23,503 bases of DNA from CAYNWT01 sp964450955 (GCA_964450955.1 CAYVFI010000057.1:1-23503); one strand, 5' to 3'. Counted from the stretch's first letter, positions 6,713 through 14,797 are shown. The notes: generated from the sequence alone by a model not told the origin. Made by a program: numbers and translations.

Positions 6713-8056
6713 TTGAAACCAAGGCACATCTGGCAACCCCTGGTGCTCCACGGAATGATTGTCATCGCAGCCGTGGCGCTAATGTCTGCGGATGCAGCTG
6801 TTCCACCACCTGGCACCTGGGTTTTGGTCGCAATCGCCGGAACGCTGGCCAGTGTCGGACTAATCTGGCAATCGCGGAAACGCGCCGCCGGCCGCTTGCA
6901 ACAACTGCTAAGTCGCTTCGGACCGGAACACGGAAGCATCTTTCCCTCCAGCCCGGAACAACTCGCATTGGAACTCAGCGACAGGATCGATCAAGTGCTG
7001 ACAGAGACTGCGAGAATGGAGTCTGAACGCGAACGGCTGGCTGCCATCCTTTCTTCTATGACCGAAGGTGTGATTGCAATTGATCGTGAGGAACGCATCC
7101 TTCTGGCCAACGAAGCATCGTACGCGGCCATGGACAGCGACCCGGAAACACCCGTTGGGCGACCGCTGCGAGAACTTGTGCGCAATGTGCAGATACACGA
7201 CTACGTTCGAACGATCCTCAACGGAGAATCTCAGGAACCAATCGAGTGCGAGGTCACGCGTACGAATCGGATTGTCACAGTGAAGGCAGACGTTATTGGC
7301 CCTAACGCACCGAAAGGAGCCGTCCTTACGATTCATGACATCTCAGAATTAAGGCGGCTGGAGCGAATTCGTCGCGAGTTCGTTGCTAACGTTTCGCACG
7401 AACTCAAAACGCCCCTAACCGTGATTCAGGCCTGCGCCGACACGCTTGCCGAGGGAGCGTTGGACGATCCGGTTGCGGCACAGAAGTTCCTCGGACGCAT
7501 TGACGAACAAAGTTCTCGGCTGGCGGAACTTATTAACGACATGTTGGATCTGGGCCGCATCGAGGCCAGTAACGAGGTTCTTGAATTGGAACCGGTGGAC
7601 CCGGAACAGATCATCCGCGAGTGTGCTTCGCAGCGTGAAGGAATCGCGGCTGCGAATCAGATCTCACTTACGATCGAGTTATCCACAGAGCAATTTTTCG
7701 TGGACACCGACGCGACCTCACTCAGGACGCTGGTCGGGAATCTTACGGACAACGCAATCAAGTACACGCCAGCAGGCGGTAGCGTTACTTTGGAACTCGA
7801 CCGCACTGCCGACGAAGCAATCATTCGCGTTAGAGACACCGGCATCGGAATAGAACGCGAACACATTAACCGGATCTTCCAGAGGTTCTACCGAGTCGAC
7901 TCCGCGCGCTCTCGAGCGTCGGGCGGGTCCGGCCTTGGACTTGCCATCTGTAAGCATCTCGCCCAGCAGCTTAACGGCGAAATAGACGTTGAAAGTGTCC
8001 CCGGGACCGGAAGCACTTTTACCTTACGACTTCCTTTAGCAGGCGCAGAATCCTAA
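6713..8056 (+). CDS. phoR: Phosphate-regulon sensor histidine kinase PhoR
   Basis: This is an inner-membrane sensor kinase that phosphorylates PhoB when phosphate is short. The 447 residues show two membrane helices near the N-terminus (about 10-27 and 36-52) with almost no periplasmic loop, as in other PhoR proteins that sense through PstSCAB-PhoU. A PAS domain follows (about 105-205, ILSSMTEGVIAID). The phosphoacceptor is His229 in FVANVSHELKTPLT. The HATPase domain has the N box NLTDNAIKYTP, the G1 box DTGIGI and the G2 box GGSGLGLAI. The start is TTG; GGAG at 6701-6704 lies 8 bases before it. The partner phoB is not adjacent but about 7.5 kb away at the far end of the locus. The assignment to PhoR rests on architecture and neighbourhood. 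Confidence 0.9.
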   Translation: MKPRHIWQPLVLHGMIVIAAVALMSADAAVPPPGTWVLVAIAGTLASVGLIWQSRKRAAGRLQQLLSRFGPEHGSIFPSSPEQLALELSDRIDQVLTETARMESERERLAAILSSMTEGVIAIDREERILLANEASYAAMDSDPETPVGRPLRELVRNVQIHDYVRTILNGESQEPIECEVTRTNRIVTVKADVIGPNAPKGAVLTIHDISELRRLERIRREFVANVSHELKTPLTVIQACADTLAEGALDDPVAAQKFLGRIDEQSSRLAELINDMLDLGRIEASNEVLELEPVDPEQIIRECASQREGIAAANQISLTIELSTEQFFVDTDATSLRTLVGNLTDNAIKYTPAGGSVTLELDRTADEAIIRVRDTGIGIEREHINRIFQRFYRVDSARSRASGGSGLGLAICKHLAQQLNGEIDVESVPGTGSTFTLRLPLAGAES

Positions 8057-8128
8057 CGCGGAATCACCAGAACGCACATTGAACGCACGCACCCAGCCGA
8101 CTGCCGGAGAACGTGCCGACACCAACGA

Positions 8129-8161
8129 AAGCAGGCTGCGTGCATTGCACACAGCCTGCTT
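8129..8161. terminator. Bidirectional hairpin terminator between phoR and the Cys-rich protein gene
   Basis: AAGCAGGCTG (8129-8138) and CAGCCTGCTT (8152-8161) are perfect 10-base arms, and inside the loop GTGC-ATT-GCAC can pair again. It lies 72 bases past the phoR stop and 40 bases past the end of the convergent minus-strand gene, so it can serve both. Only short T-runs flank it. Confidence 0.7.
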
Positions 8162-8201
8162 ATGGGTCTGTCGCTAAGTTTGTCGCCGAGCTGCCGAGTT
8201 T

Positions 8202-8714
8202 TTACGGCGCGACGATGTATCCGGTTGGTGGTTGTAGTTCAGTAGCACAACCGCCGTCCGTGCAGCCGACAGGGCCGCAGGTTCCTGCCAGACCGCATCC
8301 ACCACTGCAGGACTTGCAGCCGCCAAAGCAGCCGCCGCTATTGCACTTGCAGTAGTTCTTTGCGACCTCTTCGTCCAACTTCCAGACGATGACGCACTTT
8401 TCGCCGCAGTCGATTTCTTCTTTCTCAAATCGATTGACGCATCGAATTTTCGGACGACCGAATTCGTTGCACTTCATCCACGGAAATTTGATCGGAGGAA
8501 TGCAGACCGCGGCTTGCTTTGGCTTGTAGCAAGTCTTAGTCACCTTCACCATTTCTCGCTTTGGGGTGCAGGGCGAGCATGGTACGGAACAGCAACCTTC
8601 GGCGATTGTGTGGCCGTACCCCGTTGGCTTAAGGCAGCCAAGTATTCCGGCCTGAGCTGTTTGAGCAACCGATGCTGTCACAACGACAGCAATAAAAAGT
8701 CGGAGAAGCTTCAT
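8202..8714 (-). CDS. Secreted cysteine-rich protein, unknown function
   Basis: I do not recognise a named family. The 170-residue product starts with a clear type I signal peptide (MKLLRLFIAVVVTASVAQTAQA, cut after AQA). The mature part of about 148 residues has 20 cysteines. They are spread as single Cys and short-spaced pairs (CC, CSPC) in the first part. A Gly/Cys-rich tail from about residue 120 repeats GGC-type units. Such a protein must be disulfide-linked or bind metal outside the cytoplasm. The start at 8714 has AGGA 7 bases upstream; an extension to 8786 would spoil the signal peptide. It follows the porin gene in the same direction after a 123-base gap, so the two may share a transcript and be phosphate-regulated. 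That link is inference from position. Confidence 0.82.
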   Translation of the reverse strand: MKLLRLFIAVVVTASVAQTAQAGILGCLKPTGYGHTIAEGCCSVPCSPCTPKREMVKVTKTCYKPKQAAVCIPPIKFPWMKCNEFGRPKIRCVNRFEKEEIDCGEKCVIVWKLDEEVAKNYCKCNSGGCFGGCKSCSGGCGLAGTCGPVGCTDGGCATELQPPTGYIVAP

Positions 8715-8790
8715 ATCGTTTCCTTTCCACAGACGGCGCCGCTGGCGCGGTGTCGTCCAGAATCTGGTGTCTTTGAACAAGGGCAATCAA

Positions 8791-8818
8791 ACAGGAATTG
8801 CGTGGGTTAGACTCCTGT
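8791..8818 (-). terminator. Weak hairpin just after the porin gene
   Basis: ACAGGA and TCCTGT (6-base arms, 16-base loop) lie 20 bases past the porin stop on the minus strand, followed by TTTG. It could partly terminate porin transcription ahead of the Cys-rich gene. The support is weak. Confidence 0.25.
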
Positions 8819-8837
8819 CTGAACTGATCGGGTCGGT

Positions 8838-10439
8838 TTAGAAGTCAATCATCACACGGGTACCGATGATCTGATAATCGCCACTGGTAAATGTGCCATC
8901 GTCGAGACCGCGATCATCAATACTGCCGAAGATGTAGTTAAACTGCATTCGGGCATTGGCGTTCCAATACCAGTTCACTCCAAGCGTGACTGACTCAGCG
9001 ACACCACCGAACACGTCTTCATTGTTGAAGTCGGCAAACGAGTATCTCGCTGCAACCTGCCAGGCTCCCTTGCCTTTCACAGTGCAGCCATCGCAGCCCT
9101 TCAGCACGAAGAAGTTCTCGAATGGCTTAACTCGGTCAATGGTTCCGCTTTTTCGGTTCCACGGCAGGTGCTCACCGGTCAGGAAGTAGGATGCCTGAAC
9201 GTAACCCCCGTGCAGGAAGACATCGCTGAACCCGCTATCACGTTGCAGAAACAGGTTTTGGTACTCACCTGTAATGTTGAAAGAACCAAAGTTCAGCACA
9301 CCTTCGACGTTTAGCAGTTCGTATCTGTCCGCTCCCGGAATTCGCCCGGTGTCCAGCCATCGCTCAACTGTTCGAGCTTCCGGGCGTTGTCGGAACCGAG
9401 CTTCGTTCTCCTCGAAAGGACCACCTGAACCGTCCGGGAACGCGACCGTACCGGAGACTGCCCAGTGAGCGTAGCCGCGACCGCCTGATGTTTCGTCATA
9501 CCATGCTGTGTTCGCCAGACGACCAGCGATCTCGCCTTGCAGGTGGTCGCTGTTGTATAGCCCAGTACCCTGAATCAGGCGTTGGTTGTACACACCGTAA
9601 CGCCAGTTCCAGGCCAGATCTTCAGACGTGTTGTAAGATGCGATTCCGAATCGGCGAGCGTCCTGGTTGAACGATTCGATGATGAAAGGACGTTCCAGGA
9701 AAACGTTGTGGCGACTACTGTTGAGGTGATCCAGGCCGTAGGGGCGTTTTTGATTACCGATCAGAACCTTGCCCAGCCAGCCGAGTTCTTTGAACCCCAG
9801 CCACGCGTCCCGGAACTCAACGTCGTTACCGCCGCCAAATTCCATTTCAATACGGTACTCCATCAGGTCGTTCACATCGCCCCGAACGCCAAACCGCAGG
9901 CGGCGAAACTCGATACGATCCTGAACCGATAGATCCCGGTCGCCAGTTTCGATCACGTTGACACCACCGTCGGTGCTTGGGAAACCCCAGTAGTCCGCAT
10001 GGACCCGGCCCACGATTTTCATGGACTTCGTGTTGGAAGTTCCTGAGACCACAGCCTTCTTCAGGGCCTTAGAGAGTGCGGTGTTCTCGTCGTCCTGGTC
10101 GTCCCACTTCTCTTCCTGCTTCTCCCATTTCTCATCCTGCTTTTCCCATTTCTCATCCTGCTTTTCGGTGTACTTCTCGTACTCCTTTTCGCTGGCCTTA
10201 AGACGTTTCTCAAAGTCTTTGACCATTGAGTCGTAGGAATCAGTCTTCTTCGCATCGGCCTTCTTTGCGCCAGCCTTCTTGGCGATATCACTGACCTGCT
10301 TCTTGATGTCACCAGCCGCGGGTTCGGTCACCTCTAAACGAAGTGCGGGTGGCGAGGGTGGGTCAGTCGGCACATCCTGCGCCGCCGCCAGGGGCATAAT
10401 GGTGGGCAGAATACAGGTTATACCCAAAACGATTCTCAT
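8838..10439 (-). CDS. OprO/OprP-type (phosphate-selective) outer-membrane porin with N-terminal coiled coil
   Basis: This is an outer-membrane channel that most likely admits phosphate or polyphosphate. The 533 residues comprise a signal peptide (cut near AAA-Q, residue 20), a Pro/Ala/Lys-rich linker, and a charged coiled coil at about 65-130 built on 7-residue repeats of the type EKWEKQD. The porin barrel starts near 140 (MKIVGRVHADYWGF) and includes the family's FRRLRFGVRGDV and FRDAWLGFKELGWLGKVLIGNQKRPYGL blocks. The chain ends in Phe (TRVMIDF), as outer-membrane barrels do. GGAG 7 bases before the ATG at 10439 decides this start over a GTG at 10475. Phosphate selectivity is inferred from the family and from the divergent pst operon; the selectivity lysines cannot be assigned by eye. 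The coiled coil may trimerise or reach towards the cell wall. Confidence 0.88.
   Translation of the reverse strand: MRIVLGITCILPTIMPLAAAQDVPTDPPSPPALRLEVTEPAAGDIKKQVSDIAKKAGAKKADAKKTDSYDSMVKDFEKRLKASEKEYEKYTEKQDEKWEKQDEKWEKQEEKWDDQDDENTALSKALKKAVVSGTSNTKSMKIVGRVHADYWGFPSTDGGVNVIETGDRDLSVQDRIEFRRLRFGVRGDVNDLMEYRIEMEFGGGNDVEFRDAWLGFKELGWLGKVLIGNQKRPYGLDHLNSSRHNVFLERPFIIESFNQDARRFGIASYNTSEDLAWNWRYGVYNQRLIQGTGLYNSDHLQGEIAGRLANTAWYDETSGGRGYAHWAVSGTVAFPDGSGGPFEENEARFRQRPEARTVERWLDTGRIPGADRYELLNVEGVLNFGSFNITGEYQNLFLQRDSGFSDVFLHGGYVQASYFLTGEHLPWNRKSGTIDRVKPFENFFVLKGCDGCTVKGKGAWQVAARYSFADFNNEDVFGGVAESVTLGVNWYWNANARMQFNYIFGSIDDRGLDDGTFTSGDYQIIGTRVMIDF
10103..10165 (-). repeat. 21-bp tandem repeat inside the porin coiled coil
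   Basis: Units at 10124-10144 and 10145-10165 are identical, and 10103-10123 is a third copy with three mismatches. Each unit encodes seven residues of the EKWEKQD/E type, exactly two turns of a coiled coil. Near-identity at the DNA level points to recent duplication. Confidence 0.9.
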
Positions 10440-10782
10440 CGAGTTTCTCCGTACGATCGAGCGCAACCAAAGCACTTAATGACGGAAGTCATGAGCGAGA
10501 AAACTTCCGCATCTATTGAATTCCGATTCACCAGAAGGATCGGTAACGCTGCTTCGACCCGACCAAGCGGAAACTTCGGATCGTCACTTGCGACGCGAAG
10601 TCGGTCCATATGTTCGGGTTAGTGAAACCTTGCGGGTCGATTGGACTCACGCATTCCGGCCTCTTAACACAACCTTAATCTTTTCTTAACAATTCAGGTC
10701 CAACATCCCCCGCGCACGGGACAGACCCCGGCTGCAGACACCTGAACATAAAGTCCCAACATCGGGCAAGGAACAGAAAGTC
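10440..10782. promoter_or_regulatory. Divergent regulatory region between porin and pstS
   Basis: This 343-base non-coding region should hold the promoters of both the porin (leftward) and the pst operon (rightward). Its pstS side carries the 11-bp-periodic CTTAAC cluster listed separately. Near the porin start there is an inverted repeat ATGAC-GGAA-GTCAT (10479-10492), about 40 bases before the ATG. It could be an operator or a leader hairpin. No leftward CTTAAC-type cluster was found, so the porin may rely on a different site or share the pstS one from a distance. Confidence 0.6.
10663..10695 (+). promoter_or_regulatory. Candidate PhoB-binding site (Pho box) upstream of pstS
   Basis: Three hexamers, CTTAAC (10663), CTTAAT (10674) and CTTAAC (10685), start exactly 11 bases apart, each followed by an A/T-rich spacer. 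Direct repeats with 11-base periodicity are the known binding pattern of OmpR/PhoB-family regulators, and the TTAAC core resembles the Bacillus PhoP box (TTAACA) more than the E. coli CTGTCAT box. A weak -10 candidate CAACAT (10701-10706) lies 10 bases after the last hexamer, the spacing expected when the box replaces a -35. Confidence 0.72.
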
Positions 10783-11739
10783 ATGTCTTCATTGAGTTTA
10801 CGCCTTTCACTCGTCGTCAGCGTCATGGCGCTGGGAACTGTCGGATGTGGAGAGAGCGACAGCGGCGGGACCGGGACTGCTGGAGGCGGCGCGTCTGCCT
10901 CGACAGCAACAATCCTCATTGACGGATCCAGTACTGTCTGGCCTGTCTCGATGGCCATGGCGGAAGCGTTTGACGGAGCCAAAGTCCAAGTTGCGGCTCC
11001 ATCCGGAACCAGCGGTGGGTTCAAGAAATTCATGGTCGGCGAGACCGACATCAACGACGCCTCACGCCGAATCAAAGACAAAGAAATTGCGACCTGTAAA
11101 GAAAACGGCATTGAGCCCATCGAACTCACCGTTGCCATCGACGGCATTTCGATTGTCGTCAACAAAGAGAACACATGGTGCGACAGCCTGACATTTGCTC
11201 AGCTAAAGGCCCTGTGGGAACCAGGCAGCACCATCAAGACATGGAAAGATCTCAACGCTGAGTGGCCTGACGAACCAGTCGCTCTTTTTGGTCCGGACGG
11301 TGACTCCGGAACCTTCGAATACTTCACCAAAGTGGTGGTTGAGAAGGAAAAGCAGTGCCGCGACGACTACGAACCACAGACTGATGACAACATGCTTGTG
11401 AAGGGCGTGTCCGGAGACAAGTACGCACTCGGCTACTTCGGCTACGGGTACTACCTAAAGGCTCGTAAAGACCTCAAAGGACTGTCGATTGCTGACAAGG
11501 AAGGCAAGCTTGTCGCTCCCACTGCGAAGACAATTGAATCTTACGAATACCCGCTGGCTCGCCCGGTCTTCATATACGTGGACAAAAATAAGCTCTCAGC
11601 CCCAGGAATGGCTGAATTCCTGAAGTTCTACCTTGGTGACGGCCAAAGACTTGTTTCTCAAGCCGGGTGTGTGCCGCTGTCGAAGGACGTTCTGGCTGAG
11701 TCGATGGCAGCACTGGAAAATGCCATGGATGGAAAGTAG
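10783..11739 (+). CDS. pstS: Phosphate ABC transporter substrate-binding lipoprotein
   Basis: This periplasmic high-affinity phosphate-binding protein feeds PstCAB. The 318-residue precursor has a signal sequence ending in a lipobox-like TVGC, with Cys22 as the lipid anchor, then a Gly/Ser-rich linker. Phosphate-binding loops are visible: DGSSTVWPVS (about 47-56), SGTSGGF (about 74-80) and GPDGDSGTFEY in the middle. AAGGA lies about 10 bases before the ATG. It is the first gene of pstSCAB-phoU, preceded by the Pho box at 10663-10695. pstC follows after only 12 bases with no hairpin between them. The phosphate loops make confusion with other binding proteins unlikely. Confidence 0.96.
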   Translation: MSSLSLRLSLVVSVMALGTVGCGESDSGGTGTAGGGASASTATILIDGSSTVWPVSMAMAEAFDGAKVQVAAPSGTSGGFKKFMVGETDINDASRRIKDKEIATCKENGIEPIELTVAIDGISIVVNKENTWCDSLTFAQLKALWEPGSTIKTWKDLNAEWPDEPVALFGPDGDSGTFEYFTKVVVEKEKQCRDDYEPQTDDNMLVKGVSGDKYALGYFGYGYYLKARKDLKGLSIADKEGKLVAPTAKTIESYEYPLARPVFIYVDKNKLSAPGMAEFLKFYLGDGQRLVSQAGCVPLSKDVLAESMAALENAMDGK

Positions 11740-11751
11740 CTTGCACCAATC

Positions 11752-12690
11752 ATGAACAACGGCGGCAGTCTGGAACTGCGCAAAAGCCAGACGTGGCCAA
11801 GAATTCGGGAACGGGCAATTCGCCTGCTCCTGTTTTCCTGTGCTGCGTTGTCGTTCGTCACAACGCTGGCCATCATCGGCGTGCTGGTAACCGGCGCGAT
11901 TGACTTTTTTAAGCAGGTTCCGATGGCGGACTACCTGACCGGGACTGAATGGTACCCGCTGTCCGGTGAGCCGAAGTACGGTGTCTTACCGCTTATCTGG
12001 AACACAATTCTGGTCGCCGGAATCGCCGGCGTGTTTGGGTTGCCAGTTGGTTTGGCGATAGCAATCTATCTAAGCGAATACGCAACCCCGCGCACCAGGG
12101 GAATCGTTAAGCCGACTCTCGAGATTCTGGCTGGCATTCCAACCATCGTCTACGGGTTCTTTGCTCTGACGTTTATCACTCCAATGGTCCTCCAGCCGAT
12201 CTTTCAAGATCTTCTGGGCTTCAAAGTCGGCCAGTTCAACGCACTCAGCGCCGGGATTGTTGTTGGCATCATGATCGTCCCGATGGTCTCATCTCTAAGC
12301 GAAGATGTGCTTCGATCGGTTCCACAAGGACTCCGCGAAGCGGCATACGCACTCGGTTCTACGCGGCTGGATGTGTCACTTCGAGTCATCGTGCCGGCCG
12401 CTCTGTCAGGAATCATCGCCGCATTCCTGTTGGCTCTATCACGGGCCATCGGAGAAACCATGGCCGTGACTCTGGCGGCTGGGCTGAGGCCCAACCTAAC
12501 AATGAACGTCTTCGAAAGCGTTCAGACAATGACTGCGTTCATCGTCAACATTACATCGGGCGATGTGGAAGTCGGCAGCGCGGCGGAAAAGAGCCTCTAC
12601 GCGGTTGGCCTAACGTTGTTTTTGATGACTCTGGTCATGAATATCCTCTCGCAGTTTATCCTGCGACGGTTCCGTGAGGTCTACCAGTGA
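11752..12690 (+). CDS. pstC: Phosphate ABC transporter permease PstC
   Basis: This is one of the two membrane subunits of the high-affinity phosphate importer. The 312 residues have a cytoplasmic N-terminus, a first helix near 25-50, a periplasmic segment, and then five more helices. The loop that contacts the ATPase is the EAA motif EAAYALGSTRLDVSLRVIVP (about 198-217), ending in the typical ALSRAIGETMAV segment. The length is usual for PstC. Its stop overlaps the pstA GTG start by four bases (GTGA), so the two are probably translationally coupled. Confidence 0.95.
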   Translation: MNNGGSLELRKSQTWPRIRERAIRLLLFSCAALSFVTTLAIIGVLVTGAIDFFKQVPMADYLTGTEWYPLSGEPKYGVLPLIWNTILVAGIAGVFGLPVGLAIAIYLSEYATPRTRGIVKPTLEILAGIPTIVYGFFALTFITPMVLQPIFQDLLGFKVGQFNALSAGIVVGIMIVPMVSSLSEDVLRSVPQGLREAAYALGSTRLDVSLRVIVPAALSGIIAAFLLALSRAIGETMAVTLAAGLRPNLTMNVFESVQTMTAFIVNITSGDVEVGSAAEKSLYAVGLTLFLMTLVMNILSQFILRRFREVYQ

Positions 12691-13940
12691 GCCTCAAAGA
12701 ACAGCTTGGCTACGACGACCTTCTAAAGAAAAGACACCGCGCATCGAAGGCGTTTCGTCTGATCTGCCGACTATGCACATGGTCGGCCATGATTATTCTG
12801 TTCGTGCTTCTCGCAAGCGTTGCCGGGCGAGTAAACCATGCCGGGGCGGTGTCGGTTTTTGTCGACGGCGATACACCTCCCGACGCGAAGCTGGCTGAGG
12901 TTGAAGAGGTGCTGAAGAAGCACCCGTTAGTTACGGGTGTAACGCGAGATGTCGACAAAAGCGGCATCGTTAGCTTCTTTGTTGATGTCGGTGATCTCAC
13001 GCCCGCTGAGGGTGAAGACCGCGTTCGTTACGCCGACATCAAGTACGAACTCGAACAAGCCTGTTTTGAGATCGACGGCATCGATCTGACTTTGGATTCC
13101 AGTGAGCCGGTCGTTGGCTGGGATTGGAAATTCCTCAGCCGCTATCCATCGACGCTGTTTCCGGAAAAAGCCGGAATCCTTGCCGGCATCTGGGGCAGTA
13201 TTTGGTTGGTTCTCCTCACCGGGCTAATCGCGGTCCCGCTGGGCGTGGGAGCGGCGGTGTACCTTGAGGAATACGCCAGCGACACGTGGGTCACTCGACT
13301 CATCAAGCTGAACCTGGCCAACCTGGCTGGTGTTCCGTCAATCGTATACGGCATCCTTGGGTTTGCCGTGTTCGTTCGGTTCTTCGGACGGGACCCGATC
13401 ATGATCGGTAGTTTCCAACTACTCCCATTCGGCCCGACCTTGCTGGCCGGAGCGTGTACGCTGGCACTGCTCATCCTGCCCGTCATCATCGTGGCCACAC
13501 AGGAAGCACTGAAATCCATCCCCAATTCCATCCGCAGCGCGTCCGTCGCTTTGGGCGCGACCAAGTGGCAGACGATCAGACATCAGGTTCTCCCTGCCGG
13601 TCTGCCCGGTATCGCAACCGGAGTCATTCTGGCGCTCTCGCGAGCACTTGGTGAAACAGCGCCAATCGTCGTCATTGGTGTCTTGGCCTTCACTAGAAGC
13701 ACGCCGGGGGAAATTGAAACTCCGATGGACATGGTCAGGAATCCAGGCAGCATCGCAGAGGTGCCGTTTGATAAGTTCGCAACGCTACCGATTCAGATAT
13801 ACAACTGGGTCGCCGATTCACGTCCTGAGTTCGCAGCCCAGTCCGCGCGAGGCATTTTGGTGCTGTTGGTGGTTCTGCTACTCATCAACAGTGTCGCGAT
13901 TTTAGTTCGAAACCGTTACCAAGAGAATCTTAAGTGGTGA
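12687..13940 (+). CDS. pstA: Phosphate ABC transporter permease PstA with extra extracytoplasmic domain
   Basis: This is the second membrane subunit of the phosphate importer. At 417 residues it is over 100 longer than a usual PstA (about 280-300). The first helix is at about 32-47. Then comes a soluble insert of about 90 residues (50-140) before the next helix (about 163-185). The insert should be periplasmic, where PstS docks. Its predicted alternation of strands and helices (VSVFVDG, AKLAEVEEVLKKHP, VTGVTRDV, IVSFFVDV, then a long helix) suggests a small alpha/beta domain. The rest is normal, with the cytoplasmic coupling loop SASVALGATKWQTIRHQVLPAGLPGI (about 285-310) and ALSRALGETAPIV. 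The start is GTG, overlapping the pstC stop by four bases. The 3' end overlaps pstB. Confidence 0.93.
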   Translation: MSLKEQLGYDDLLKKRHRASKAFRLICRLCTWSAMIILFVLLASVAGRVNHAGAVSVFVDGDTPPDAKLAEVEEVLKKHPLVTGVTRDVDKSGIVSFFVDVGDLTPAEGEDRVRYADIKYELEQACFEIDGIDLTLDSSEPVVGWDWKFLSRYPSTLFPEKAGILAGIWGSIWLVLLTGLIAVPLGVGAAVYLEEYASDTWVTRLIKLNLANLAGVPSIVYGILGFAVFVRFFGRDPIMIGSFQLLPFGPTLLAGACTLALLILPVIIVATQEALKSIPNSIRSASVALGATKWQTIRHQVLPAGLPGIATGVILALSRALGETAPIVVIGVLAFTRSTPGEIETPMDMVRNPGSIAEVPFDKFATLPIQIYNWVADSRPEFAAQSARGILVLLVVLLLINSVAILVRNRYQENLKW

Positions 13941-14797
13941 GGTCCGTGTCAGAGTCTCAACAAGCAGCTCCAAACGAAGCCGGCACGCCTCCACCTGTCG
14001 TAATGGCTGCCGATCCGGGTGACTCCGGCGGCGAAGCGGCACGGGAAACGTGTCTGGAGACTAAGAATCTGAACTTCCTGTACGGAACCAATCAGGTCCT
14101 GTTCGACATCTCCATGAAGATTCCTGAGAAGACGGTTACAGCCCTGATCGGTCCGTCAGGCTGCGGCAAAAGCACGTTCCTGCGTACGCTCAACCGCATG
14201 AACGACCTGATCGAAGGAACCTCGCACACCGGCGATGTCTTGCTTCGTAACCAGGACATCTTCGCGCCAGACATCGATGTCGTCCTGCTGCGAAAGCATG
14301 TCGGCATGGTCTTCCAGAAGTCCACTCCATTCCCCAAGTCCATCTTCGACAACGTCGCCTACGGCCCTCGAATCGCAGGCCAAAAGAACCGCGCGAAGCT
14401 GCAGGAGATTGTAGAAACGTCTCTACAAAACGCCGCATTGTGGGATGAAGTCAAAGATCGACTTAACGACTCAGCCCTGGCACTTTCAGGTGGCCAGCAG
14501 CAGCGGTTATGTATCGCCAGAACATTGGCAACCAACCCGGAAGTCATTCTGATGGACGAACCAGCGTCAGCGCTGGATCCTGCATCAACGGCTCGAATTG
14601 AAGACCTGATTTTCCAGCTGCGTCGCGACTACACAATCGTCATTGTGACTCACAACATGCAGCAGGCGTCCCGCGTGAGCCAACGAACGGCGTTCTTCTT
14701 CGAAGGTGTTCTCATCGAAAACGGTGACACCCGTCAGGTGTTTCAAAACCCAACTGAGAAGAAGACGGAAGACTACATCACCGGCCGGTTTGGTTAA
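13934..14797 (+). CDS. pstB: Phosphate ABC transporter ATPase PstB
   Basis: This ATPase powers phosphate import. It has 287 residues with a complete nucleotide-binding domain: Walker A GPSGCGKST (73-81), Q-loop VFQKSTPFPKS, signature LSGGQQQR, Walker B VILMDEPASALDP and the switch His in VTHN. About 37 residues precede the domain and are low-complexity, rich in Ala, Pro, Gly and acidic residues. Typical PstB proteins lack them. Starts are GTG at 13934 (overlapping the pstA stop by seven bases) or GTG at 13946; the first is taken because of the tight overlap. phoU follows after 48 bases. Confidence 0.96.
   Translation: MVRSVSESQQAAPNEAGTPPPVVMAADPGDSGGEAARETCLETKNLNFLYGTNQVLFDISMKIPEKTVTALIGPSGCGKSTFLRTLNRMNDLIEGTSHTGDVLLRNQDIFAPDIDVVLLRKHVGMVFQKSTPFPKSIFDNVAYGPRIAGQKNRAKLQEIVETSLQNAALWDEVKDRLNDSALALSGGQQQRLCIARTLATNPEVILMDEPASALDPASTARIEDLIFQLRRDYTIVIVTHNMQQASRVSQRTAFFFEGVLIENGDTRQVFQNPTEKKTEDYITGRFG

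Noticed and set aside
7446..7853. 135-codon frame overlapping phoR in another frame
   Set aside because: It lies within the kinase domain of phoR and is Arg/Ser-rich shadow sequence.
10440..10475. GTG start of the porin at 10475
   Set aside because: The 12 added residues disrupt an otherwise clean signal peptide, while GGAG directly precedes the ATG at 10439.
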